Part shown: positions 15,107 through 27,100 of the stretch, in pieces
How the letters are laid out: each line of letters begins with the position of its first letter
Numbering within the stretch: the first letter of the stretch is position 1
Source: Endomicrobiaceae bacterium
GTDB taxonomy: Bacteria > Elusimicrobiota > Endomicrobiia > Endomicrobiales > Endomicrobiaceae
DNA: 54,341 nucleotides
Assembly (NCBI GenBank): GCA_028711215.1
Contig: JAQTSO010000001.1
Coordinates: forward strand, 58,340-112,680
Direction: 5' to 3'
The notes under the pieces: model-generated
Databases searched by the model: none
What the model was told of the DNA's origin: nothing
Seen by the model: the letters and a program-made list of their open reading frames with translations, nothing else
Translations under genes and position numbers: made by a program

Positions 15107-17440
15107 TTATAAATCCTTCTTAATTTTCCTGAACATATATACCAAAAAATATGATACAGAAAAACCAATTATTGCTCCCGAGAAAACATCCGACGGGAAA
15201 TGACAGCCTGCATATATTCTTTCAAAAGCGGTTGCAAAAGCGAAAATGACGTATATATACCAGTATTTGCGTACAATCAGTATCATGGCAGTACCCAATG
15301 TAAAAGCAAATTGGGTGTGTCCTGACGGGAATGATCTGGCATAAAGTTTTTCCCAAAAAATATTTATATTGCCGTTGCCAAGGAATTCAAGAGGTCTTGC
15401 TCTTTCAAAAATATCCTTTAAAAAAGAATTAATAATAGTTGAGGTTATAATAATACACAACATTAATGCCAAAAGTATCCAAAAATTCTTTTTTTCATAT
15501 TTGAACATAATTAATATAGATAAAATAGACATAAAAATCAGAGGAACATTAATCCCTTTAGCATCAAAATAAGAAATTTTTGAAATTATAGAGTCAAAAA
15601 ATCTGTTCTTCATTTTAGAATTTACAAAGTTAAATATACTATGATCTATATCCAGTAACCCCTGATATATTGTTCGTTTATTGCCAACAATACTTGTATT
15701 GAATTCTACCGTTAGATTATTAGGATTAAAATTTTTACAAACAGTTAACCAGAATTTTTTTACAGTTTTATTATTTCTGTAAATTCCGATTTCAATCGGT
15801 TTTTCAAAAGTTTCAAAAGGATATGTATATTCATAATTAAAAAAATCAAAGATATTGCTTGTTACAAAAATAGCATCTCTGTTTTTTAAATTAGAGATAT
15901 CAGTTTGCCATAAATCATAAGCATCAATTTTTCCGCTGAAACAATAAACACGTATATCAGGTATAGAAAAGTATATTTGGCTTGCCAAAAAACTTTTATG
16001 AGTAAATACAAATGGTTTTTTTTCAGCCGGATAAGAATCGTAAATTTCATGTATTGAATCTGCAAGGTCTGACCATCCGTATAAATCATTTGTAGGATCA
16101 ACGATTTCTGCTGTAGGTATTCCAAAGTTAGTTATATTTCTTAAACAGCAACTGCGAATATCCGGAATATAAAAATAAGGTTTAGTTCCCCAATAACTTA
16201 CATGAGCAAAATTTACAGACCTTGTTTCAACGGGGCACATGTCGTACATTTCGTGTGCTATGCTTGCAAATCCCGGAAATCCGTATAAATCATTTGTAGG
16301 ATTAATAAACTTTGTTATTGGGATGCATATTTCAATTTTAAAAGGCTCTTTTTCCGGTACGAATTTTTCAATTGGAACAATTTTGTACATTGCCTGCAGA
16401 GGAACAAGTATATTCATTGCCATTGCTAAAGAACAGGCAACTATTATGTAATTTCTGACCCATTTTCTTTCCCAAAATTTTAATATTAAGTGTGCTACAT
16501 AGATTGTTGCAACCAAATATCCCATAGCAGGCCAATGCGGGAGTATTTCATTAAAAGTAGCTATTGATGTGAAAAATAATAAAACCGGCAGTGAAAATGA
16601 AGCTACAAATAAAGCATACTTGTCTTTTTTTACAAAACCTTCTTTTGCACAAACATATAATGCGTAAAAGTAAAATCCAAATAATAAAGGGGAAACAAAG
16701 CCGGCTTGTGCACCGATTGACCTAAAAAACAATGTTGGTGAGATTTGAGGTAATGTTTTTCCGAACCCGTGTTGTAATTGAAATCCGAAACTTGCCCAGT
16801 TGTTTTGGATATTCCACAAAATTACGGGGATAAAACATGCAAATGAGATCAGAATAGAGATATAAAGCTCTTTTCTTGCAAACCAGAATCTGTGATTTTT
16901 TGAAAACAATAAGAATATAATGATTGAAGGAAATAACATTACTGCAGTATATTTTGAAAGCAGAGCAAATCCTACCGAAAACCCTAAAAAATACCAATAT
17001 CTTTTTTGAGAAGTTTCTATTAATCTTATAAATAAATAAAAAGTAAGTATCCAAAACAGTGAAAGCGGGGAATCCGGTATGGTAATTACTGCTCCCAAAA
17101 ATGAAAAAACAGGAAGAATATTTAATAATATTACTGCAACAAAAGCAGTTTTTTCACTAAATAATTTTCTGGCCGAAATAAAAAATATCCAGGAAGTTAA
17201 AATGAATATAATTACGGAAGAAAATCTGACGCCAAAAGTATTTACACCGAATATTTCAGTAAATAATTTCACAATATAACCTATCATAGGGGGATGATCA
17301 TAATATGAAAGGTCTAAAAATTTAGAATATACCCAATAATGAGCCTCATCAACAGTTATTCCGACTTTACCTATAATTAAAAATCTGACTAAACTGGTTA
17401 ATGATGTCAATAACCAAAACAATTTATGATAATAAGTCAT
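15107..17440 (-). CDS. GT39/ArnT-like membrane glycosyltransferase fused to a PAP2 phosphatase
   Basis: A 777-residue fusion. Residues 1-350 form a polytopic dolichyl/undecaprenyl-phosphate-sugar transferase of the GT39 (PMT/ArnT) type, with VDEAHYWVYSKFLDLSYYDHPPMIGY near residues 25-50, where the acidic residue of the first loop is catalytic in the family. Residues 350-590 are an exported soluble region that contains a 68-residue tandem repeat (NPTNDLYG at about 380, DPTNDLYG at about 448). Residues 600-777 are a PAP2 domain with ERARP near 683, PSGH with H708, and HFPSD with H747. PAP2 enzymes dephosphorylate polyprenyl or lipid phosphates. The fusion may couple glycosyl transfer from a lipid carrier with carrier recycling; that is inference. 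The ATG at 17440 is preceded by AAGGGA; a longer frame to 17536 lacks support. Confidence 0.85.
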   Translation of the reverse strand: MTYYHKLFWLLTSLTSLVRFLIIGKVGITVDEAHYWVYSKFLDLSYYDHPPMIGYIVKLFTEIFGVNTFGVRFSSVIIFILTSWIFFISARKLFSEKTAFVAVILLNILPVFSFLGAVITIPDSPLSLFWILTFYLFIRLIETSQKRYWYFLGFSVGFALLSKYTAVMLFPSIIIFLLFSKNHRFWFARKELYISILISFACFIPVILWNIQNNWASFGFQLQHGFGKTLPQISPTLFFRSIGAQAGFVSPLLFGFYFYALYVCAKEGFVKKDKYALFVASFSLPVLLFFTSIATFNEILPHWPAMGYLVATIYVAHLILKFWERKWVRNYIIVACSLAMAMNILVPLQAMYKIVPIEKFVPEKEPFKIEICIPITKFINPTNDLYGFPGFASIAHEMYDMCPVETRSVNFAHVSYWGTKPYFYIPDIRSCCLRNITNFGIPTAEIVDPTNDLYGWSDLADSIHEIYDSYPAEKKPFVFTHKSFLASQIYFSIPDIRVYCFSGKIDAYDLWQTDISNLKNRDAIFVTSNIFDFFNYEYTYPFETFEKPIEIGIYRNNKTVKKFWLTVCKNFNPNNLTVEFNTSIVGNKRTIYQGLLDIDHSIFNFVNSKMKNRFFDSIISKISYFDAKGINVPLIFMSILSILIMFKYEKKNFWILLALMLCIIITSTIINSFLKDIFERARPLEFLGNGNINIFWEKLYARSFPSGHTQFAFTLGTAMILIVRKYWYIYVIFAFATAFERIYAGCHFPSDVFSGAIIGFSVSYFLVYMFRKIKKDL

Positions 17441-17533
17441 AAAATCCCTTGTAACAATTTTACATAAAGTATCAAATTTATTGATATTGTTCAAACAAAA
17501 AATAAAAAAGCAAAAAAGTGTCTTTTGAGTTTT

Positions 17534-17595
17534 CACAAATTTTTCACAAATTTTTATAAAAAACCATTGAAATAATAATGAGTTTATACTAAAAT
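17534..17595 (+). promoter_or_regulatory. Promoter of the giant-protein block with 11-bp tandem repeat
   Basis: TTGAAA at 17567-17572 and TAAAAT at 17590-17595 are separated by exactly 17 bp. Immediately upstream, CACAAATTTTT is repeated twice in tandem (17534-17544 and 17545-17555), a possible activator or UP-element site. The predicted start is near 17602; AGAGG at 17609-17613 serves the ATG at 17620. The rest of the 17441-17619 gap shows nothing else. Confidence 0.6.
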
Positions 17596-17619
17596 AACAA
17601 TAACAAAAAGAGGCATCTT

Positions 17620-18120
17620 ATGCTAGTCAAGAAAATTTGGGTAATGACTATTGTTTTTTTCATGCTGATATCTAATGTATCTGTATCATTGATATCGGCT
17701 TTTTCCTTTGCGTTTGAAAATACAAATATGCAATTGGAAGGAATAAATATAAGTTCTCAATACAAATTCGTTAAGAATGCCCCAAAAGATTTTATAAATT
17801 TGTGTGTAAATATCAGCAAAGATACAAGTTTGTTTAATATAATATCAGCAAAGTTTGCAAATATTGTTGACGATAAAAAGTTTAAAGACCTTTCAGATGG
17901 CTCCATATTAATGGTCTCAGGATTTAAATTCAAATCCGTTAAGATAATTGAAAGAGTTTTTCTAAACAGCAATAGCGGTATTTCGCAAGGGACAAATATA
18001 TTTTATTTGTTTATGGTGATTTTAATTTTTTACCTGATAGGATATATAGGACTACTCAGGGTGTTTAATGATTCATTTTGTATTAATAAAAATATTTGGA
18101 CAGTAAAGCTCTGCCTTTAG
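17620..18120 (+). CDS. Small exported or membrane protein upstream of the giant gene
   Basis: I do not recognise this 166-residue protein. It has a hydrophobic N-terminus that could be a signal peptide or anchor (residues 5-31), a 90-residue hydrophilic middle rich in Ser, Lys and Asn, and one strong membrane segment near residues 127-147 (NIFYLFMVILIFYLIGYIGLL), then a short tail ending CL. It has a good promoter and ribosome site. Its stop codon lies inside the loop of the terminator hairpin at 18109-18143, so ribosomes finishing this gene would cover the hairpin. It is therefore a candidate leader gene controlling read-through into the 4488-residue polyprotein. Confidence 0.7.
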   Translation: MLVKKIWVMTIVFFMLISNVSVSLISAFSFAFENTNMQLEGINISSQYKFVKNAPKDFINLCVNISKDTSLFNIISAKFANIVDDKKFKDLSDGSILMVSGFKFKSVKIIERVFLNSNSGISQGTNIFYLFMVILIFYLIGYIGLLRVFNDSFCINKNIWTVKLCL

Positions 18121-18143
18121 TGTTTTTAAGGCAGAGTTTTATT
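18109..18143 (+). terminator. Intrinsic terminator or attenuator before the giant gene
   Basis: CTCTGCCTT (18109-18117) pairs with AAGGCAGAG (18128-18136) as a perfect 9-bp stem with a 10-nt loop, followed by TTTTATTTT. The upstream gene's TAG stop is the first three bases of the loop. Only 11 bases separate the end of the T-run from the giant gene's ATG and no promoter fits between. The giant gene must therefore be read through this structure, or be transcribed from a promoter inside the upstream gene. Confidence 0.75.
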
Positions 18144-18154
18144 TTGGGGTTAGA

Positions 18155-21100
18155 ATGAAAAGCAGAGTTGTTAAAATTCCATTTTTAAAAATTTGTTCGG
18201 TTGTTACTGCCATTTGTTTTTTGGTATCAACAATTGGAAATAATTTATATGCCTCTGTAATAACTGCGGATGTTTCTCAATGTAATAATATATTTGAAAG
18301 CATGAGTGTTATCAAACAGGAATATGGAAAGGTAACTGCTATACAAGACAGTTCAAGTGATGTTACTGTAGTAAATATACAGGACTTACATTGTCATGAA
18401 CAAACACAGAGAAATATAAGCGAAATTATAAAAACATTGGATAAAAATTATTCTCTAAAATCTATTTTTATAGAAGGCGGATACGGACAAATAGATGTAT
18501 CATGGGTAAATAAAGTAAAAGATGAAAAAATAAAAAATTTAATAACTGAAAAAATGCTTCAGGATGGTTATTTAACCGGTGCGGAATATTATGTAATTCA
18601 AAATTCCAAACACAATCTCTTGAAGGGAATAGAAGAACGGGATATCCATCAGTCAAATTTAGACAGACTCTCAAAAATAATGAGGAAACAGCCGGAATAT
18701 AATTCTGTTATGTCAAGAGTAAACAAAGAAATCGAAGTGTTGAGCAATATTTATTTAAATGAAAAAAACAAAAGATTTTCCAGAAAAATCAATGAGTACA
18801 GAAACGGAAAAACAGACACATTAAAGTTTTACAGACTATTAGAAAAATATGTAAAAAAAATACAGTCATCTCCGGATAAATACAATAATATCGTTTCAAT
18901 AAATTTAGAAGATTATCCTAATATTTCTAAATATCTTGATATTTCCGGCCAATCAAGAGATGCAAATCCGAGACAAGTCAGTATAGAAATGCAAACGCTG
19001 GTAAATGTTATTAAAAATAAAATACCTTACGTTTCATATAGAAAGCTTTTAGATGTAACAAATAATTTTAACGATACAGAAAAATTGGTGGAGTTTCTGG
19101 CAAAATTTTGCGACCAGTATAATATAGACTTGTCAAAAGATTTCAAAGAATTAAATAAATTTTTTACTGCAAACAGATTAAATCAGAGATTAAATCCGAT
19201 TGAACTGGTAAACGAAGAAAGAAAATTAATAGAACAAATCAGAATGGCATTGTCATATGATAATACCGAATATGAAATTTCCTATATAAATGACTTTGCA
19301 AAATATTTTGATGATTATCTGACTTATTCACTAACATCATCTGACTGGAAATATGTTAAACAGGATTTTGAAAAATTTAGATTATTTTACACAAAATATG
19401 CAGTTGTTGACAGGATTAATGAAATATCTTCAGACATAGATTTTATAAATAAATATTATGATACTAACGATATCAGAAATGATATTTTTATTTCCAATGT
19501 GTTAAATAATGAAAATCCTCAACAGAATTTGAATCCTTTAAGGACATCAGAGGAAATATTAAAACAATCAAAGGAAGTTGTAGTTGTAATTACAGGCGGT
19601 TATCACAGTGAAGATTTAAAATCAATGTTTGCCGACAGAAAAGTTAATGATATTGTTATAACTCCAAATGTAGTCGGTGATATAAAGAATGCCAATAAAA
19701 GATACGACAGTATTATAAGAAAACAAACATCAATACAATCAAATGCATTGGCATTCAGGATTGCCTCATGTCTGTCAGATGAAAATCAAAAAAATTTAAT
19801 GGTTAAAGTTGCAGTTGAGATTTTAGGCAAAGATAATATCGTACAAATACAACAGTTATTAGGCAAAGATATTGATATTTCCAAAATTGAAGATATTGAA
19901 ATTGATGAACAAAAGAAATCAGATGTTCAAAATTTAATACAAACAACAGTTAATTCTTTAGTTGATGCCTTGCCACAAAAAGCAGGGCAGAATATATTCA
20001 ATCCAGATATTGACAATATTTTAACAGAAATGAGTCTTAAACTTTACGATATGGGATTTTATTTTGAAAATGGGGCTGTGTATGAAATAGATTCATCCGA
20101 ATACAAAGATAAGGATTTGTTCGGTATTCCGGTAGAAGTATATTCAAGAATGTTTGCAAGTCTGCAAAAAGCAATGCTTAAGACAGAACAAATAAGGGAT
20201 GGCATATCATCCAAACTCCCAACAGATAAAAATATAAAAATTCAATGGAGCAGTTTTCCTGACAAAGCATTTGTTTTAATTCAGGAAATTTTATTTAGGG
20301 CATTTCCGGCATTAATTTTTATTTTTAATCCGGTTATAGGTATTCCTCTTTTTGTTATATCGCAAATGGTTTCTTTAAGCTTGGAAATTTTTATACAGTG
20401 GAAAGCATATCAAAAATTAGACGTTAAAAATCCTGATTTTTTTAAAAAATACGTAAATAAACTGCCTTTGATAACAATTTTATTAACCGCTCCTTATGCC
20501 GTCGCACTTGCAACCAATATTTTATATCTGCCTATAGCACTTGTTTTAACAATCGTTATACATTATCTTTTTGTGAAAAAGTTTTCAGTAAATAAAACAT
20601 TTAATAATAAAAGTGTTTCCCCGTTCTTGTTAGCCCCGTCTATGGGTATTTTCTGGAGGGCTACAGGAACTATAGAACGTTATAGAACTGCATTAAAGAA
20701 TAGAAACGATAAGAAAGCCGGTTCTGAAAAATATAAATTAAAAAAAGACGTCAGCTACGAAACCATATTGAGAGATCAGAACAACAGCACTGCTCTTGAA
20801 ACTATAATCAAAAATGAACAACTGGATGTTAAATACAGGCTGTTTGCTTTAATGTATCTAAAGACAAACAATCTTGATATTTATAAGGGAATTACAGAAA
20901 ACGTCATTGATAAGGAAATTACAGAAAAGATTAAGAAAGATTTTAAAAATTCTCTGCAAAAAAATAAAATTAAAAATAATTTTGATTTGCAGGCTAATCT
21001 TACCGGAATATTTCTTATTTTAGATGATATTTTGCACGAACAGCTTCATGGTAATTCATACAGGATTTATGAAGAAATACAAGATGCCGTAATTGTAAGA

Positions 21101-24100
21101 TACGGCATGGCGAGTGCGGTTGCCAATGATGATTTTATTTTCGGAGCGGTAGATTATGAAACATTGGCTCACGAACTTGGACATAGAATTCTTAAATATT
21201 CTTCAATGGAAGGTGATTTAACTTTAGGAGAATTATTTGCGGAAACAGTTTCAAATCTTATAGCGCGGGAGTTTAACATCATTCCTTCCAAAAATAGTGC
21301 GCAACTGTACGGATTATTTGATCCTAATGTTAATTACATCCGCGTTTTTCAGGAAGAGCATGAAGCAGCAGACGGGTTTTTAAATTTAATAAAGCAATCA
21401 ACAGAAAAAAATCCAAATTGGTTAGTGCTTATAGATACTATCATAAATTATGGCTATTATAGAGAAGGGGTTAAACGTCCGTCCGCACAGGGAGCGATTT
21501 TAAAGGATATATTGGTTGGATACGAAGAAAGATTAAAACAAACAGATGAATCCGATATAGTTGATTTTGCAAAGAAAAAAACGGCTAAAACCGGCATAGT
21601 AATGGATATTCTTAAAGATATCAAAGAAAAAAATCCTTATCAATACGATAATATTTTGAAAAAAATCAGGTCAAAGGCAAAGATTCAAAAATCTTATCAG
21701 CAAGAAAATATTGATAAGACTAAATTTTGGCAAAGCAAATCAAAAGTTGAAGAACTGTTCAATATTATTGAGGCAATATTTTCTTCAGAAAAACTTTATG
21801 ATTTTGAAATTATAGCGGCAATATTCAGCAGTCCTGATAATATAGATTCTGTTTTAAATGATATGTTTGACGTAATTTTTAAAGATACAGATTATTCTAT
21901 GTATGATTTTGAAAATTTATACAAAATAAAATCGCTGATGGCACATGACAGAACGTATACGTCCAAAGAAGAGTTAGAACAATATCTTAAACCTATTATA
22001 GATTTGATTACGTCTTCAAGGCGGACAGAACCAACGAAAGATGATTTTATTAATTTGAAAAAAAACAAAAGATATACGTTGAAAAAGAATTTCCGTTTAA
22101 TGATAGTTGAAAATTTTAATAAACTCGGTCTGCCTGAATTAGTAGATACGCTTTTTCCGCAGAAAACGTATGATACAAATAAAACTGGTTCTAAATTATC
22201 AATATTTGATGCATTGAAAAGCAAAAATTCAATATTTGCTTTTTTGGCAAAAACAGCGCCGGTTTGGGAGGAGATAGTATTCAGGGCGATCCCTTCGCTC
22301 ATTACAATATTTAATCCGTTTGTTGGGATACCGTTATTTGCAGTATCACAGATAGCATTTTTATTTTCGCATACAATAGTTAAATGGTTGACTTACAGGG
22401 ATTCGGCAGGCAACAGATTAAATTTTGCAAGTATTTTGAAAAATGATTTGAAAAATCTTTCGCTTCCCGCACTTACAGTATCAATCCCTTATATAATTTC
22501 AATGATTGTCGGTTCGGTGTTACCGATTGCAGTAATAACGTCTATAGCCATACATTATTTGCACAATAAAATAAATCCTCAAAATCCTATGGAATTATTT
22601 TCTTCGGATAATATGACTCCTGACAATATAGAGCAGATTATGCAGCGTTATGCAAAGATGCTCGGGTCTGACAGATATGTCAAAGAAAAAATAAAAATAA
22701 TTGATAAAAATTTAGTTTACCGTTTGGTTCAAACATCGTCGGATTCGCATCAAACGCTGGTAAATATAATAACTAAAATGCAGTATGTGGATCCAATGCT
22801 CATAAACCATATGGAATCTTATGAATATGTTTCTGATATTTTTGAAGCAAGCGATGCTTTGTTGCAATATATAGGAGGCATGGGTTTTGATTCCTATAAT
22901 TTCAATCTTTTCTTTAAGTTAAGAAAAAGTGCAGGAATCAAGAATGAAGAATTTTCAAATATTTGGTTAGCAAATATTATACGTGATGATATCAAAATGC
23001 AGTATTTAGACAGTGTTACGTTAATGGGATTGGAAACAATTTTAAAAATATTCGGCCCCGAAAGAAATCTTGATACAATCCAATATTTGTTTAACAAACT
23101 GTGTTATGCAGACAGTTTTGATTTTAATAAATTTTTTAAGTTAGTAAAAGAAAATGATTTAACAAAAAATCAGAATAAACTCAAATTATTACAAACAAGT
23201 TTTGATAACGGCTTTGAGGACAACGCTGATGAAATACTCGGTTTTTCCGATGTTGAAACAGCGGCTGTAATTGAAGTGTTGGATGACAATGATAATAAAA
23301 CAGCATTGCTGAATTTCAGATTATTTTCCGAATTAAAAGAAATGCTGGGCGTGCAACCGGATGATAAGAATAATATACGTTTCTTGGCAAAATACTGTTT
23401 CAATAAAGGAAATATTGTTGAAACCGGAAAACTTACGAATAAGTTGGACGAAAATATTTTTGTGCAAAATTTAAAAATAATATTAAAAAATGAAAATAAG
23501 GAATATATTTTGACATCTCTTCTGGCAGACTTGACTGTTGCCAATATCTATTTAAGTGACAGTCAGGCGGAACAGATTATGCGGTTGTTGGAAGAAATGA
23601 CTAAGATGGATATTAAAAATCTTGCCGTAAGCAATGAAAATCTGGCACTTAAAGTATTTCTAAGTCCCGCTTTTGTCACTGTTTTTAACAGTCAGGTTTC
23701 TAAAGAAAATTTCAAGAATATTGACAATATGATTCAAAGGTACAGAAGGGCAATAGCCGTCGGCATATTTATGAACCAACTTTTGAACGGCAGAGAGGAA
23801 CTTTTAACCCCGGAAAATTTTGATAAAATTGTAAAGATATCAACGGATGCATATTTTTCAATACTTGAACAATGGTTTAATAAAAAACTTGCAGACAAAG
23901 ATTCTGTTGTAACTGCAATATTTCATGATGAAAGCGCCGATATAGTTTTTAAAGATATACAGGGAGACAGATTTAATCCTGAAATTTTAAAGAAATTTTT
24001 AAATAAAATCGGAATTGATACAGATACTAATGAAAATGTAAAAATTTTGCAGAGATCAAAAGATCCCGGCGTAAAGTTTAAAATACTTGACAGCATAATA

Positions 24101-27100
24101 AATTCTCCAAAAAACGGTAAAAAGAGCTTGTTCTGGTTTGACGGACACGGGTCAAAAAACGGTTTTTCAATAACCGCAAGCGAACATATATATTTTGAAG
24201 AAATTGCCGATGCGTTGCGTGTTGCGTATACAAACGGTGTAGATTTAAAAAACCTTACACTCGTGTTTAATTCATGCCATTCAGGTGATTTCAAAGATAA
24301 AATTCTTACTATGCTTGAAGAAAGAAGCGTTAAAGATTCTCCGGTAATAATTACCATAGCCGGTCATGAAACCGAATTGGGGTATACCGACATTGTAGAA
24401 CATGATGGCGATAAACTGTTGGTGTCAAACCTTGAATTCAGTATTTTTAATTTATTTGAAAGTTCTTCAAACGCAGATTCAGAAAATAATAATTTATTGT
24501 TAGGCGATTTTATATTGGCACAAAGCGATGTTAATTATTCAAATCCTACAATATCAATACCTCTTACGGAGGATGTAAGAAAAATTATTGAAAAGACTCT
24601 GTCTCAAATAGACAACGTCAACAAACAAGAGACGGATAAGTCCGAAGAATCATCGCTTTTGGTAAGAACCGGAATAGGAATGTCTATAGAAGCTTCTGAA
24701 TCAGTACAGGCAACAATAAAAATGCCTTCAGCTTCTTTGGAATTATCAATATTTGGTGCTTTAAAGAATAAATCAAAAGTATTTTCATTTTTGGCAAAGA
24801 CGGCACCTGTCTGGGAAGAGATATTATTCAGAACCATTCCTTCGGCGGTTACAATATTTAATCCGGTTGTGGGTATATCATTATTTGTTGTGTCACAGAT
24901 AGTATTTTTATTTTCCCATACAATAGTAAAATGGCTGGTTTACAAAGATACGGCAGGCAATAGATTGAATTTTGCAAGTATTTTGAAAGATGATTTTAAA
25001 AATCTGTCACTTCCTACTCTTGCAGTATCAATCCCATATGTTTTAACAATGATAATCAATCCTGTATTTTGGCCGATGGCAGCCGTATCCTCTATAATAA
25101 TACATTCCCTGTTCAATGATAAATTATCCATATTAGGTTATTTTAAAAATATAAAATTAAAAGACAATTTTGATCTTAAGCTTCCGATACAAGCATTAAA
25201 TATAAAAGCAGGAGCCGAAATATTTGTAACGTATCTTGCAAACGACAAACTTATTATTTCAAGAAATAAAGCCGAACTTGATAAATTTTGCGAAGAATAT
25301 ACCGCAAACAAACCGGCACATATTACAAGCAGAATATATGCTAATACGGTAAAAATTATCGTCAAAAATAATGGAACCGTAAACGTAAAACAATTATATA
25401 AAAATAAATTAGAAAGATATCCTCTTACACAGGAACAAAAAAATAATATTACGCTTTTTTACAGTCAGGTTCCGATAAAATCGGAAGAAAAAACCGAAAC
25501 AATTTCTGATAAGCCGGTAAAAGACAACAGTGAAGAAAATATTAAAGATGCATTGATAGATAAAATAGGACCGGTCAATGTAATTGATTTTGATTTTTCT
25601 CAATTTATAACCGGTGAAAAACAAAATGCCGATATTAAAGAAATCCGTGAATATGTGAAATCAATAATTATCGGAAAAGATCTAAGAAATAATTTTATTT
25701 CCGTAACATTTTCTAATTTGACCGATAACGTCGGACTTGATGAAAATAAAATTAAAATTGCCGGCACAATAATATCTGTTTTATCAGATGAATTTAATGA
25801 AATTTTTGCAGATAGCCCGGCAGGTGCTCCGGGAGTTACATATTTTGAAGATATGATAGAAAATGCTTTTGTACACGGCAATAACTTATCATTAAATAAA
25901 AAAATATTTATTTATTTCGGCAATGATAGAGATGTGCTTGTTATTAATTCAAATACTCCTCAGAATAAAACAGTTGAAGCCTTGGCACTTGCATCAAAAT
26001 TGTATTTATACGGATTCGGCTCCGGTATAAAATCCGCAGAAATAGTGAATAATGCCAGGTATGCTATTACTGATTTGATTATGCCCGATAAAACAACAAA
26101 AGAGTTATACATAGCGTATATATCGTTTAAAAAATATCAGAAATTAAAAGCAACATTGCTGGACAGGATATTAAAAAAGATTAATTTGTCCGCCATATGG
26201 CACACAATTGCGACAAGAAATATTGAACGCCAGTATTCTTATACAGTACTTCCGGTTTTAAAAGAAGGAGAATCTGTTATTGCGACAAATTTTGTAAAGG
26301 AAGGTGCGGAATACAGCGATGACTGGATAGAATGCAAGATAAGCAAAAAAGACGGTAAATATATAATAAGTAACATCAATAAAAGAGAAAATAAATTAAA
26401 GTGGGGAATTCCGTTAGAATGGCAGATTCATCTTGATGACAAACTTGAAATAACGGAAGAAAACGGTAAATTTTACGTATGTTCAAACTATAGCGATATA
26501 CGTATTTTGGAACCTCAAAATGAACAAGGTCTTGAAACTGACACTACTGATTATTCAACTCCGCAACAGCCACCTGAATCATTAACTCCTCGTGATATTT
26601 CAACACAACAAGACATTACTCGGAATAACCGTGAATTTGAAAGTCTTTTTAGACTTGTTCACAGAGACAGTATTGCAAAGCCTGTTATAGGAGATTCAGA
26701 GAATTATGGTTACAGATTAAGACTCCAAAAGGCAGGTTTTGAATTGGCAGAAAAGCTGGATTTAAATGAGATGGAAGAATTGTATAAAGACGACGAAGAT
26801 AAATTAAGTTTAATAGGATATTTGAAAATATTAAAGTTAAAAAGAACAGGCGATAATCAAGGTCTAAAATCAATAGTTTATAACGGTCGTTTAAACATTA
26901 AATACAGATTAATGGCATATATGTATTTGAGAGGTAACGGGGTTAACGATTTTAATGATGGAATACTTGGAATAATGAAAGCAAATTTTCTGATAGAATT
27001 ACAGCTTAACAGTTTTAAGATAGATAATAATTTTGATTTAAGCATGCTTGGAGCCGGCATTTTGCTTATTTTAAGCCAATATTTGAGAGACAGTAAATAT

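Noticed and set aside
17441-17536. Longer start for the GT39-PAP2 gene
   Set aside because: No ribosome site fits it, and it adds a cysteine-rich leader not seen in the family; AAGGGA precedes the ATG at 17440.
21892-25881. Minus-strand open frames inside the first giant gene, for example 21892-22302, 23170-23544, 23923-24357 and 25600-25881
   Set aside because: They mirror the plus-strand coding sequence, have no ribosome sites or recognisable domains, and start at arbitrary points.
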